A DNA stretch of 64,000 nucleotides. Source: Chionoecetes opilio. Lineage: Eukaryota > Arthropoda > Malacostraca > Decapoda > Majidae. Shown piece by piece: positions 10,201-21,900 of this stretch. The notes beneath the pieces were generated by a model. The model was not told the origin of the DNA and searched no databases. It saw nothing but the letters and a program-made list of their open reading frames with translations. The first letter of the stretch is position 1. Every line of letters starts with the position of its first letter. A program made the translations under genes and the position numbers. The DNA lies in contig JACEEZ010013404.1 in assembly GCA_016584305.1 (NCBI GenBank), positions 7,501-71,500 of the forward strand. The letters run 5' to 3'.

Positions 10201-12942
10201 CACCACGACCACTCCTTCATCCACCACCACGACCATCCTTCCATCCACCACCACGACCACTACTTCCATCCACCACCACGACCATTACTTCCATCCACCA
10301 CCACGACCACTACTTCCATCCACCACCACGACCACTACTTCCATCCACCACCACGACCATTACTTCCATCCACCACCACGACCACTACTTCCATCCACCA
10401 CCACGACCATTACTTCCATCCACCACCACGACCATTACTGTCCATCCACCACCACGACCACTATTCCATCCACCACCACGGACCATACTTCCATCCACCA
10501 CACGACCACTCCTTCCATCCACCACCACGACCATACTTCCATCCACCACCACGACCACTACTTCCATCCACCACCACGACCACTACTTCCATCCACCACC
10601 ACGACCACTACTTCATCCACCACCACGACCATTACTTCCATCCACCACCACGACCATTACTTCCATCCACCACCACGACCACTCCTTCCATCCACCACCA
10701 CGACCATATACTTCCATCCACCACCACGACCACTACTTCCATCCACCACCCGACCACTACTTCCATCCACCACCACGACCACTACTTCCATCCACCACCA
10801 CGACCACTACTTCCATCCACCACCACGACCACTACTTCCATCCACCACCACGACCACTACTTCCATCCACCACCACGACCATTACTTCCATCCACCACCA
10901 CGACCATTACTTCCATCCACCACCACGACCACTACTTCCATCCACCACCACGACCATTACTTCCATCCACCACCACGACCACTACTTCCATCCACCACCA
11001 CGACCACTACTTCCATCCACACCACGACCATTACTTCCATCCACCACCACGACCATTACTCCATCCACACCACGACCATTACTTCCATCCACCACCACGA
11101 CCACTACTTCCATCCACCACCACGACCATTACTTCCATCCACCACCACGACCACTACTTCCATCCACCACCACGACCATTACTTCCATCCACCACCACGA
11201 CCATACTTCCATCCACCACCACGACCACTACTTCCATCCACCACCACGACCACTACTTCCATCACCACCACGACCATACTTCCATCCACCACCACGACCA
11301 CTACTTCCATCCACCACCACGACCATTACTTCCATCCACCACCACGACCATTACTTCCATCCACCACCACGACCACTACTTCCATCCACCACCACGACCA
11401 CTACTTCCATCCACCACCACGACCACTACTTCCATCCACCACCACGACCACTACTTCCATCCACCACCACGACCACTACTTCCATCCACCACCACGACCA
11501 CTACTTCATCCACCACCACGACCACTACTTCCATCCACCACCACGACCACTACTTCCATCCACCACCACGACCATTACTTCCATCCACCACCACGACCAT
11601 TACTTCCATCCACCACCACGACCACTACTTCCATCCACCACCACGACCACTACTTCCATCCACCACCACGACCATTACTTCCATCCACCACCACGACCAT
11701 TACTTCCATCCACCACCACGACCACTACTTCCATCCACCACCACGACCACTACTTCCATCCACCACCACGACCACTACTTCCATCCACCACCACGACCAT
11801 TACTTCCATCCACCACCACGACCACTACTTCCATCCACCACCACGACCACTACTTCCATCCACCACACGACCACTACTTCCATCCACCACCACGACACTA
11901 CTTCCATCCACCCACACGACCATTACTTCCATCCACCACCACGACCACTACTTCCATCCACCACCACGACCACTACTTCCATCCACCACCACGACCATTA
12001 CTTCCATCCACCACCACGACCATTACTTCCATCCACCACCACGACCACTACTTCCATCCACCACCACGACCACGTCCTCCATCCACCACCACGACCATTA
12101 CTTCCATCCACCACCACGACCATTACTTCCATCCACCACCACGACCACTACTTCCATCCACCACCACGACCACTACTTCCATCCACCACCACGACCATTA
12201 CTTCCATCCACCACCACGACCATTACTTCCATCCACCACCACGACCACTACTTCCATCCACCACCACGACCACTACTTCCATCCACCACCACGACCATTA
12301 CTTCCATCCACCACCACGACCATTACTTCCATCCCCACCACGACCATTACTTCCATCCACCACCACGACCCACTACTTCCATCCACCACCACGACCATTA
12401 CTTCCATCCACCACCACGACCACTACTTCCATCCACCACCACGACCATTACTTCCATCCACCACCACGACCATTACTTCCATCCACCACCACGACCACTA
12501 CTTCCATCCACCACCACGACCACTACTTCCATCCACCACCACGACCATTACTTCCATCCACCACCACGACCATTACTTCCATCCACCACCACGACCATTA
12601 CTTCCATCCACCACCACGACCACTACTTCCATCCACCACCACGACCACTACTTCCATCCACCACCACGACCATTACTTCCATCCACCACCGACCACTACT
12701 TCCATCCACCACCACGACCACTACTTCCATCCACCACCACGACCACTACTTCCATCCCACCACGACCATTACTTCCATCCACCACCACGACCACTACTTC
12801 CATCCACCACCACGACCACTACTTCCATCCACCACCACGACCACTACTTCCATCCACCACCACGACCACTACTTCCATCCACCACCACGACCACTACTTC
12901 CATCCACCACCACGACCACTACTTCCATCCACCACCATCCAT
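7271..12942 (+). repeat. 25-bp satellite array, about 227 units
   Basis: The unit is 25 bp and contains CCACCACCACGACCACTACT followed by TCCAT. Because 25 is not a multiple of three and the unit has no stop word on the plus strand, frames stay open: two overlapping frames of more than 1,900 codons run through it, encoding a 25-residue cycle rich in Thr, His and Pro. The first about 2 kb mixes TCCCAT and TTCCAT variants; from about 9,370 only TTCCAT remains, with CCACT/CCATT alternation. The array is bordered by TG/SINE on the left and a tRNA-like element on the right. I read it as satellite DNA, not a gene: no upstream coding exon, no codon bias, frame-indifferent indels. Confidence 0.95.
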
Positions 12943-13015
12943 CGGGGATCGAACCCGAGACCTTCCACTTGCCGGGCGGACGTGCTACCGTTACACTACG
13001 GTCACCTCCGGTGAC
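12943..13015 (-). mobile_element. tRNA-like SINE head at the satellite edge
   Basis: The minus strand reads CCGTAGTGTAACGGTAGCAC, then a pairable anticodon arm with loop CCGGCAA, then GGTTCGATCCCCG. The A- and B-box architecture is clear. No acceptor stem is complete, so a SINE remnant is likelier than a functional tRNA. Confidence 0.6.
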
Positions 13016-13027
13016 AACCCACACAGG

Positions 13028-13152
13028 TAGTAAATTATTGGAATGGTCTCAGTCGTCAGGTAGTTAGTGCAGAGTCATTAGGGAGCTTTAATGAAAAGGA
13101 GGCTGGACAGTGTTATGGATGGGGATGAAAGGTGGATGTAGGTAGTGTTAAG
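13028..13152 (+). mobile_element. CR1-like LINE 3' end, left half
   Basis: Matches the recurrent 3' UTR through GTAGGTAGTGTTAAG and stops where the fold-back element is inserted. The LINE resumes at 14,579. Confidence 0.85.
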
Positions 13153-13381
13153 GGTAATAATGGACGAGAGTTTCGCGGTCGTTTTCAGAGACACCGACTA
13201 TTTCTTCTTGGCCTACAATAGGTGCTTGTTCTAATGGAGATAGTTTTATTTTGCGCAAAAAACAAACAAAAATTATGAAAAAAAATGAAACTTAACCTAA
13301 GCCATAGACCACTGTATACCTGGACTGCGCACGGAATATCGGCCTGTCGCACAAGGGGCTGAAGTCGGAGGGCCGCTCGGA

Positions 13382-13387
<6 letters not shown>

Positions 13388-13426
<39 letters not shown>

Positions 13427-13457
13427 ATATATATATATATAATTCCATTACTTATAT

Positions 13458-13549
<92 letters not shown>
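13388..13549. repeat. (AT)n microsatellite
   Basis: AT tract with a short unique break near 13,441-13,455. Confidence 0.9.
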
Positions 13550-13552
<3 letters not shown>

Positions 13553-14300
13553 GATCATATAGTGCTGTTTATCAGTATATAAATATACTGTAATCTTCGT
13601 AAATGTTTGTTCTATAATTTATCAAATAAAAAACAGTAAAACACGCTAAAGAAATGCCATTACGAGACTATGAAGAAATATGCATGAACTTAATATTCAC
13701 TTAACTCTTCGCCATTTAAAACTTTGCGAGTCAACTTTTATCATGAAGGGTATCAATAGAAGCGCAATTTTATTAGCTTTCCATTGCTATATTTCGTTAT
13801 CTGATAAATGAATTAAAACCATGCATAAATTAGCGTTAAATAAATAAATAAAATCATCAATCGGATAATTTTCCCGATTGATGATGCTATTTATTTAGTC
13901 AACGCTAATTTATACACGGTACTAATTCATTTATCAGAAAACGAAATATATAAGTAAATAAATAACATCATCAATCGGGAAAATTACCCGATTGATGATG
14001 TTATTTATTTATTTAACGCTAATTTATGCATGGTTCTAATTCATTTATCAGATAACGAAATATAGCAATGGAAAGCTAATAAAATTGCGCCTCTATTGAT
14101 ACCCTTCATGATAAAAGTTGACTCGCAAAGTTTTAAATGGCGAAGAGTTAAGTGAATATTAAGTTCATGCATATTTCTTCATAGTCTCGTATGGCATTTT
14201 TTAGCGTGTTTTACTGTTTTTATTTGATAATATTATAGAACAAACATTTACGAAGATTACAGTATATCATATATACTGATAAACCAGTCTATATGATAGT
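13553..14300. repeat. Nested palindrome with arms of about 330-370 bp
   Basis: The left arm (from ATCATATAG, through ACTGTAATCTTCGTAAATG) is mirrored by the right arm (CATTTACGAAGATTACAGT, through CTATATGAT). The centre near 13,926 consists of four alternating copies of CCCGATTGATGATG and its inverse. Confidence 0.9.
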
Positions 14301-14578
14301 CCATAGACCACTATATCTCTTTGTCGGGCACCCCGCAGGCCCCTATGCAGCCCCGCAATTAAAAACATTGTCGCGTGAACAGTCCAGGTATACAGTGGTT
14401 TATGCCTAACCTTAAAGATTTTAATGAAACCTAACCTAACCTTAACCAGAGAGTATACTTTTTTTTATGGGTTTGCGCAAAATAAAACTATCTCCATTAG
14501 AACAAGCACCTATTGTAGGCTAAGAAAAAATAGCCGGTGTCTATGAAAACGACCGCGAAACTCTCGTCCATTATAACC

Positions 14579-14650
14579 GTGTTAAGTAACAGGAACTACC
14601 ACGTGTAGGCTACGTCTCGCGGCCTCTTGTAGCTTCCTTATGTTCTTCCC
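14579..14650 (+). mobile_element. CR1-like LINE 3' end, right half
   Basis: Resumes at GTGTTAAGTAACAGGAACTA and ends at the family terminus CTTCCTTATGTTCTT. Confidence 0.85.
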
Positions 14651-14885
14651 TTCCTAAGAACTGTAGCTACTTAATCAAGCTTCAACCCTTCTCTAACCAA
14701 CATCTAGAATACTTGAGTCTCCGTAACAATATGCTGCCACTGTTACATTCTCTCTTAGTGACATTAATAGAGATAACTTCAGTATTTCATCTATCACTCT
14801 GGCACTTCGAGAAACTTGATACATTTGCTGTAATAAATAGAGTGGATACGTGGAACTAAATCATTACCTTTACTGTCCCTTTAGT

Positions 14886-15175
14886 ATTGTGAGGCAGTGG
14901 CAGAGTGGTTAGCGCCTGCTAGTGGCGTGCCTGGTGTGCCGAGTTCGATCCCCGAGGATGTGCCAAAATCTTTCTGCACCGTCGAGTGGCCTAAGAACAC
15001 CCACATGCTGCCTATAACTCTACTTTTGATTGCGAGTGCATGGGAGGACACAGGGGGGCGGCATGAGCCTCTAATCACAGGCGTCACTATAACAATCCTG
15101 CCTGCGCCACCACGGGCGAGGGCCAACCATCACGGCCCTCAAGTAAACCTCCAGGCCTATTATAGAGATTTTGTG
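14886..15175 (+). mobile_element. tRNA-derived SINE, second type
   Basis: A-box-like GGCAGAGTGGTTAGCGCC and B-box-like GAGTTCGATCCCC are 30-40 nt apart, followed by an unrelated body. Different from the Val-type SINE. The 3' boundary is uncertain. Confidence 0.6.
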
Positions 15176-15249
15176 AAACATATCTGTGAAACCCATCGCT
15201 CCATCCAAGCACTCAAGAACAACACTCAGCTGCTTGCATGGCCCCCACG

Positions 15250-15696
<447 letters not shown>

Positions 15697-15998
15697 GGGC
15701 CCCCAGCCGTAAGAACTTTTCCTACCTCTCCTTTATTAAATCCCTTTATCCACTTAAAAACTTCTATCAGATCGCCCCTTACTCTGCGTCTCTCGAGTGA
15801 GTGTAACTTTAATAGCTTCAATCTCTTCTCATAACTAAAGTTACGCATCCCTTGTATCTTTTTGGTCATCCTTCTCTGCACTGTTTCTAACAAGGCTATA
15901 TCCATCCTGTAATATGGAGATTGGAGACCAAAACTGAACTGCATATTCTAGGTGAGGTCTGACTAGAGTCAGATAAAGCTTTCCATCAGAACATCATC
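15697..15998 (-). pseudogene. CR1-like LINE ORF2 C-terminus
   Basis: The minus strand reads a clean C-terminal reverse transcriptase tail: [45 protein letters not shown]. This is the longest clean coding stretch of this LINE in the window. It is cut at 15,697 by the hAT-like MITE. Confidence 0.8.
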
Positions 15999-16312
15999 AG
16001 AATATAAGGAAGCTACAAGAGGCCGCGAGACCTACACGTGGTAGTTCCTATTACTTAACACTACCTACAATCCTACATCCACCTCTCTTCTCCATCCATG
16101 CATTTATCCAGCCTCCCTTTAAAGACCCTTAATGACTCCGCACTAACTACCTGTCTACTGAGTCCATTCCAATCATTCACTACCTATTTGTGAACCAGTT
16201 TATCCCTATTTCCTTTATAAATCTACGCCCTTCCAGCTTGAATAAGAACATAAGGAAGCTACAAAAGGCCATGAGACCTACACGAGGTAGTTCCTGTACT
16301 GAATAACTACCG
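15999..16312 (-). mobile_element. CR1-like LINE 3' ends, two tandem minus-strand pieces
   Basis: Two adjacent copies of the family 3' UTR, each with its ATAAGGAAGCTACAA(G/A)AGGCC terminus, at 15,999-16,243 and 16,244-16,312. Confidence 0.8.
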
Positions 16313-16346
16313 GCGCCTATGACAAATGCATCTCATGAGGACATTA

Positions 16347-16378
16347 GTAGTAATAATAGTAGTAGTAGTAGTAGTAGC

Positions 16379-16427
<49 letters not shown>

Positions 16428-16428
16428 A
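16347..16428. repeat. (GTA)n microsatellite
   Basis: About 27 AGT/GTA triplets with one AGC. Confidence 0.95.
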
Positions 16429-16454
16429 CTCAACCCAGTGTACACAAACCCTCT

Positions 16455-16650
16455 CACCATTATCATTATTATCTTTTTTTACATCACAAAGGACCGGCCA
16501 AGGACACAACAAAAAGGGGCAACACAACGCCCGCTTAGTTAGTTGGCAGTGCCTATAAAGAAGACAGTAGGAGAATATAAAAAGGGGGGGTGGGGGGGGC
16601 AATCTAGGTCGGGAGGTGTGCCGTCACTCTTCTCCCGAAAAGACCGAAGT
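16455..16650 (-). mobile_element. LINE B 3' end
   Basis: The minus-strand terminus GGTCCTTTGTGATGTAAAAA is followed by TAATAATG. The GGGGGTGGG(C/T)CAAT...GGGAGGTGT block upstream is shared with 24,296-24,345 and 26,777-26,820, where a reverse transcriptase tail is attached. No coding part remains here. Confidence 0.65.
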
Positions 16651-17815
16651 CGCAGCCTCGCCAGCGAATCACATAGTATTTCTCAAAAAGTTTCAGCCAA
16701 TCACAAGGGCTTCCACGCTCTCAGCTCTGTTTACAACTTTATTGTTCACACCAAAGTCAGCTGTCCGTACTTAATTCTCAAAAAGTAAGTCATTCCTTCT
16801 TTCCCTGCCACACCTCCGTCGCTTCGGCAACACCTGTTTCTACCTCCACACTCGCAACTGTGGTTCAGTTCCTTGTATTTTCCATCTATTCCATCATTCC
16901 TTTTTCCCCTGCCACACCCCCGGCTAACACCCGGTACCCATTCACTGCTGGGTGGACAGGGGCTCGGGTTTTAATTAAGGAAAAGTGCACACCACATACG
17001 TGTTGGTGCTGTCTGCCACAGAGCCATGCGTGGTGGTGTCTGGCATCGCTACCCGGGTCGAGATGCCGCCGCTCACCACTCTTGACACATCACCACAGAA
17101 CAAAATCACCACAAGCGCCTGGGTTTGCTATATGGCCTAATTTCGTTTGTATACTTGCCCTGTTCAGTTCTTGAGTCAGAAAACATCATATATACTCAAT
17201 TTATGAGGATTTTTATGTACGTATGTACGCTTCCTTAAAACCACCATACAGGCAGTTGCCGTGTTAACAACAACTCTGACGTCATCAATCTCCTCTGTGA
17301 ATGTCAAAACAGCTGATGACAGATGTTAAGCTAACAACCATGGAGGTAAGCGTCTTTGAATGCGCCCCCTGAACTGTCGGAAGAGGCTGGAAGGCCGAAG
17401 GGTCCATTGCAGATGCCTGTCCGGGATGCAACACAGCACCCCACACTATCTAATTATTCTAACATATTATGCAAGACTGCACTGCACATAATCACACACG
17501 CCAACAACACAACATACACTCCATGCATGAAGTCCCTGTAGGAAAACCCCGTACAGGCCCATACATGGCCTATCTTAGGATTATATACATTATGGGAGGA
17601 ATTGACGATACAATGTAAACTTTATTACAGTTTGTGTGATGACAGTTTCTTATAACATTTCCTTCCTCTTCTCAACTCACGTGTGTGGGATGAGAGGCTA
17701 GAAATAAGTGCAGTATGCACTGTGCATGGGCAGGACATTCAGTATAGCCATGGAGGCTGGAGGGTGATCATCCGAGGCAGGGATAGGAAGGAGAGCATGC
17801 TTTATGTTGCCTTTC
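16651..17815. other. No gene recognised
   Basis: Contains a fragment of the Val-type SINE body at 16,914-16,980 (CCCGGCTAACACCCGGTACC) and otherwise unassigned sequence. The short open frames show no domain I recognise. Confidence 0.6.
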
Positions 17816-17821
17816 TTTATT
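17816..17821 (-). terminator. Poly(A) signal AATAAA of the protease gene
   Basis: AATAAA on the minus strand, 75 nt past the stop codon at 17,897-17,899. A second, weaker ATAAA lies about 20 nt further on. Confidence 0.8.
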
Positions 17822-17896
17822 GTAGGTGGTCATGCAGTACAGTGATCACGTCAGCAAGGCAGCGTGGCCGTGAGCCCGTGGCACCCGCTGCGGACC

Positions 17897-17958
17897 TCAA
17901 TGGGCAAGCGGGCACGTAGACGATCCGCTTGTTGTACTCTCGATCCACGACAGGTAGT
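17897..17958 (-). CDS. Protease exon 10 (C-terminal helix and stop)
   Basis: 62 nt, acceptor TACCCCGCACAG. Completes [10 protein letters not shown], the usual C-terminal helix with its conserved Trp-Ile, then a short tail ending CPLAH and TGA. Cys329 is an extra cysteine that could pair with Cys69 or Cys71 (inference). Confidence 0.88.
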
Positions 17959-18354
17959 CTGTGCGGGGTAAATTTTAGATATGAGAAATAATTACTTTTA
18001 GAAGATATAACTGTCCTATCATCATTTTGCTTTATCACTGATGTCAGATATAACTTGCGAGGTCTTTCATCGTGTTTTGATAGACGTCGTTGTGCATGCT
18101 TAGGGTGCTACAGTAAACATAGGGTAGGTGTTGCAGTGACCAATAAATAGAAGGCTCATTCTAAAGCATGTTAGGGTTGGTCTGAGGCCGCACTTACTGC
18201 CCACGCGGGTGTACACTCCGGGGTAATTGGGTTCAGCGCAAATGTAGCCCCACGCCACAATGCCGATCAGTTCCATGGAGCCGGATGCCCCCGGGGTCAC
18301 CATGGGCCCGCCAGAGTCATTCTGAAGAGCACTAATGTTACTAAGACACCGACC

Positions 18355-18415
<61 letters not shown>

Positions 18416-18856
18416 GGATGGAAAAGTAATGTTCATCTGGATTCATGGTAAAGGTAAAGATGGGAGCATACGCTAAGCTGCGCGTGGCATGCGGTGCTCA
18501 TCTCCGTGGCATTAGCCCTTAGAGCCTGTGGTGGGTGAGAACCCGTTACCCCGGGACACAGGGCTAGTGTGACTCCCGGGTTTACCAAGTGACCTTCCCC
18601 AGGTTACCCCAGGTACCCATTTATCAACCCCGAAAGGAAGGAAGAACAGCTGGGTAGGCTGGTCACCGACTTGCCCTGGCCCGGGATCGAACCAGGGCCC
18701 GCAGATTCGTAGCCAGGCACGCTAGTCACTGCACCACGGAGGCGACATGGATTCATGGCTAAGTACAATAAGACTTGCTGTAACAATATGGAATTTGATG
18801 CTTTCAATATATGATGACTACTTCTGGGATGTACTAGTGAGGATTTGACTCATTAT

Positions 18857-18950
<94 letters not shown>

Positions 18951-21900
18951 ATACTTATTTCTTATCATTACTTAAGTTTACAAAAAAGTACATTAAAAGA
19001 TCCTCATGTTTCCACGTGGCTAATGTTGCCTGGTGTTTGCAGGGCCAGGGAGCCACGCCCTACCTGGCAGGAGTCCTTCCCACCCTCGGGCAGACCGGCA
19101 CAGATCATGTTTTCGGTGAGGTAAATCTCCCAGCCGAGGTCTTTGTAGCCCGATGCCTTACACTCTTCGTTGGTGAGGGTGGGCACAGTCACCTCGTTGA
19201 GCACGTTGGGTTGGGTTCCATCTGTACAAGAGGCATTATCCACTTGAGACTCAGAACGTAATTTCCATTGTAATATGACTACCATTACACGATTTTTAGT
19301 GACTATAAGAAATATTTTATAGATATGACCTGTTTAGTATCCTTGTCACTAACTTATTTGGTATATTTAGTTACTTTTTCATAATTTTATGGTTGACAAC
19401 ATACGATTTCATATAGCAAAGGAAAGATCTAGGTGTGAAAGGGTTAAGATCACAAGTCACTCAATATTCTATCGTCTGACGGTCTGGGGTTGTGTGTCGA
19501 TGGTAATGGGATGAAAGTAATGTTATAGTGGCATAGCAAGAACATGATTGGCTTGCGTACCCCTCAAGAATGACTGAAATTGTATAGAAATAGTCTTCCT
19601 TCTTTTATTTGCATCCCAAGAGAGTTAGGAACTACTTTCAGAAGGCGGGATAAAAAGGCTTTAACCCCTTCACGCCCAGATCTTTCCTTTGCTATAAAAA
19701 ATTGTATGTTGTTGAGTCATAAATTAAAGAAAAGTCATTTAATATATCACATGAGTTAGTGGACAAGGATACTAAACAGGTTATATCTATAAAATATTGC
19801 TTATATTAACTAAAAATCGTCTTATGGCATCCAAATTATAATGGAAATTACGTTCTGGGCCTCAAGGGGTTAAGTTAAGAAAGTTAGCATGGATTTCCGA
19901 CTCATCTTTTGGTGCATGCAAGGAGAGCGTGTCTTGTCCAGGCAAGCCACTCCTTGGATTTTTACCAATATTTTGGGATTTGGGCCATGGCTTTGGATTT
20001 TTTGTCTATGTTGGGATTTTGGGGATTATTCAAGTATTTCTCCAGTAGCTTATAAGGTAAGCATGTGTGCAATATTTAGGGATCAGTTCATTCATGCTTT
20101 TTTTATAGACCTTGGGATACTTTTTTGTCTATCGTGGGATTTTTGGGGGCCATTCTTGGGATTTCTGAAAATTTAGACTAAGATAAGATAAAATTTTCAT
20201 CCTATCTAGACACTTTGCAAGTACCAACTACAAGGTTATTGACTATACAAAGCGCCGCCACGTCAGCACGAACTAGGCGGACTCGAACCGCTGACCGAAT
20301 GCACAGGGACTCTGCACATTTAGACTTTAGACTGGCAACGCTGGTCTTGTCGAAACGTACTGAATTTTTTATGGCCCCAGCCGGTGACGGTGGCCAATAC
20401 GTGGTCGTACTGTTCACCCGGCGACGGCAGGCAGACGGGGGCGATCTTGTTGTCGGCGGGGAACACGATGGGCTCAGCAAGCTTCAACAAGGCTATGTCA
20501 TGGTCCGTCCCTGTTTCGTTGATGTAATACCCTGGATGCGTTATAATCTGTGGACGGGAAATAAGCCTTGTATCTCCGTCACCCGGGTATGGTTGGGCTA
20601 TTGGTGCCGCTGTGCGCATTGCGAGTGTTCAAAAGCAGGCTTGTCCTTCCTAAAACAGGACGTCTGACCACCCTGTCAGTTTGAATATGAAAACCGCTGA
20701 AGTGCTAAACTCTCGGCAAAAGTGTCAGTTTTAGATAACAAAATACTACTACTTCTACTACTATACTACTAATACTACTCATATTACTACTATTGTCACT
20801 ACTGTTACTATAGCACTACTTTTTCTGACAGAGTACAACATAAGAATGAATATAATACACTAGACGTAACAGCAGCTAGCATATTCATCTGGTAACATCC
20901 ATGTCAAATTTGACCTTGAAGTCGAATTTATTGAAAACTAGTCGCAAAGCCGCCCTCCGGGCGGACTTTTTGGCTAGCTCCTGCGGAGGGCTATTGGTGG
21001 GCCTTCGGCCCACCACCTGTGTTTGGTGGGCCTTCGGCCCACCAAACATGGACTCTCCAGATATCCCCTTCTAACTTTCCTGAAATCATGGATGTAGAAA
21101 TGTATGTATTCCCCCCACTCATTCACTCACCCATTACCCATCACCCCCCACCCATTCACTCACCCATTACCCATCACCCCCCACCCATTCACTCACCCAT
21201 TACCCATTACCCCCCACCCATTCACTCACCCATTACCCATCACCACACACCCATTCACTCACCCATTACCCATCACCCCCCACCTATTCCCTCACCCATC
21301 ACCCATCACCCCCCACCCATTCACTCACCCATCACCCCACACCCATTACCCATCACCCCACCCATTCACTCACCCATTACCCATCACCCTACATCAAGGC
21401 TTCCTCAATTCTCGCAACCCACTTTTGTTTTCACAATTCTCGCTAATAGGCTGCTAAAAAAAAGAAAAAAAAAGTGATCGGATCATCTCATAAGTGGGCT
21501 TATGACCTTCCCCTGGTCAACCTGATTCCAAAAATGTGCCATATGAGGTGTTTGCGCCACGGGGGGCGGAACCTATACCACACACACACACACACACACA
21601 CAGACAGACACACTTTCGCTTTTATTAATATAGATGTGTTGCCATCTGAGAATATATTTTTTTATTATTTTGTTTTATCTAGCTCTGCAACAATACATTC
21701 TCAGAGAAAATCTAATATATAAAGGGCAATGTCCACATGTTTGTTACCGTACTCCTCCCACAGTTTTCGTCGGAGAAGGCTGTAAGTGGTCTCATTAGAA
21801 CCGGAAGGCTCTAACTTAGGTTTTTACGCTTCTATTTTTTCAATTCGGAGATTTTTCGGAGACTTTTTAGGAGACTTTTAATTTTCGGATATTATTGGTT

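Larger units (their letters stand above)
13153..14578. mobile_element. Long-TIR fold-back DNA element (1,426 bp)
   Basis: The left end GGTAATAATGGACGAGAG and the inverse of the right end, GGTTATAATGGACGAGAG, start an inverted repeat of roughly 105 bp. The flanking duplication GTGTTAAG occurs at 13,145-13,152 and 14,579-14,586, and the host LINE reads normally once one copy is removed. The interior holds (AT)n and a second large palindrome. The 8-bp duplication and long inverted repeats would fit hAT or a Mutator-like element; no transposase is present. Confidence 0.9.
20938..21634 (-). mobile_element. Non-autonomous Helitron 1 (697 bp)
   Basis: On the minus strand it starts TCTATATTAATAAAAGCGAA and ends with a hairpin (CCGCCC-GGA-GGGCGG), CTTTGCGA and CTAG. 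Flanking bases are A and T, the Helitron target. It carries two GGTGGGCC/GGCCCACC hairpins near 21,000-21,050 and a 33-bp tandem array. No Rep/helicase is encoded. Confidence 0.85.

Noticed and set aside
7271..12942. CRISPR-like array
   Set aside because: Units are directly tandem with no unique spacers, in a eukaryotic genome.
7149..13067. Open frames of 1,947 and 1,972 codons as a giant His/Thr/Pro-rich protein gene
   Set aside because: They are a consequence of a 25-bp satellite unit without stops. Frames overlap completely, start inside a TG microsatellite and end in a tRNA-like element.
17683..17919. Plus-strand 78-codon gene
   Set aside because: It overlaps the 3' UTR and last exon of the protease on the other strand and has no domain.
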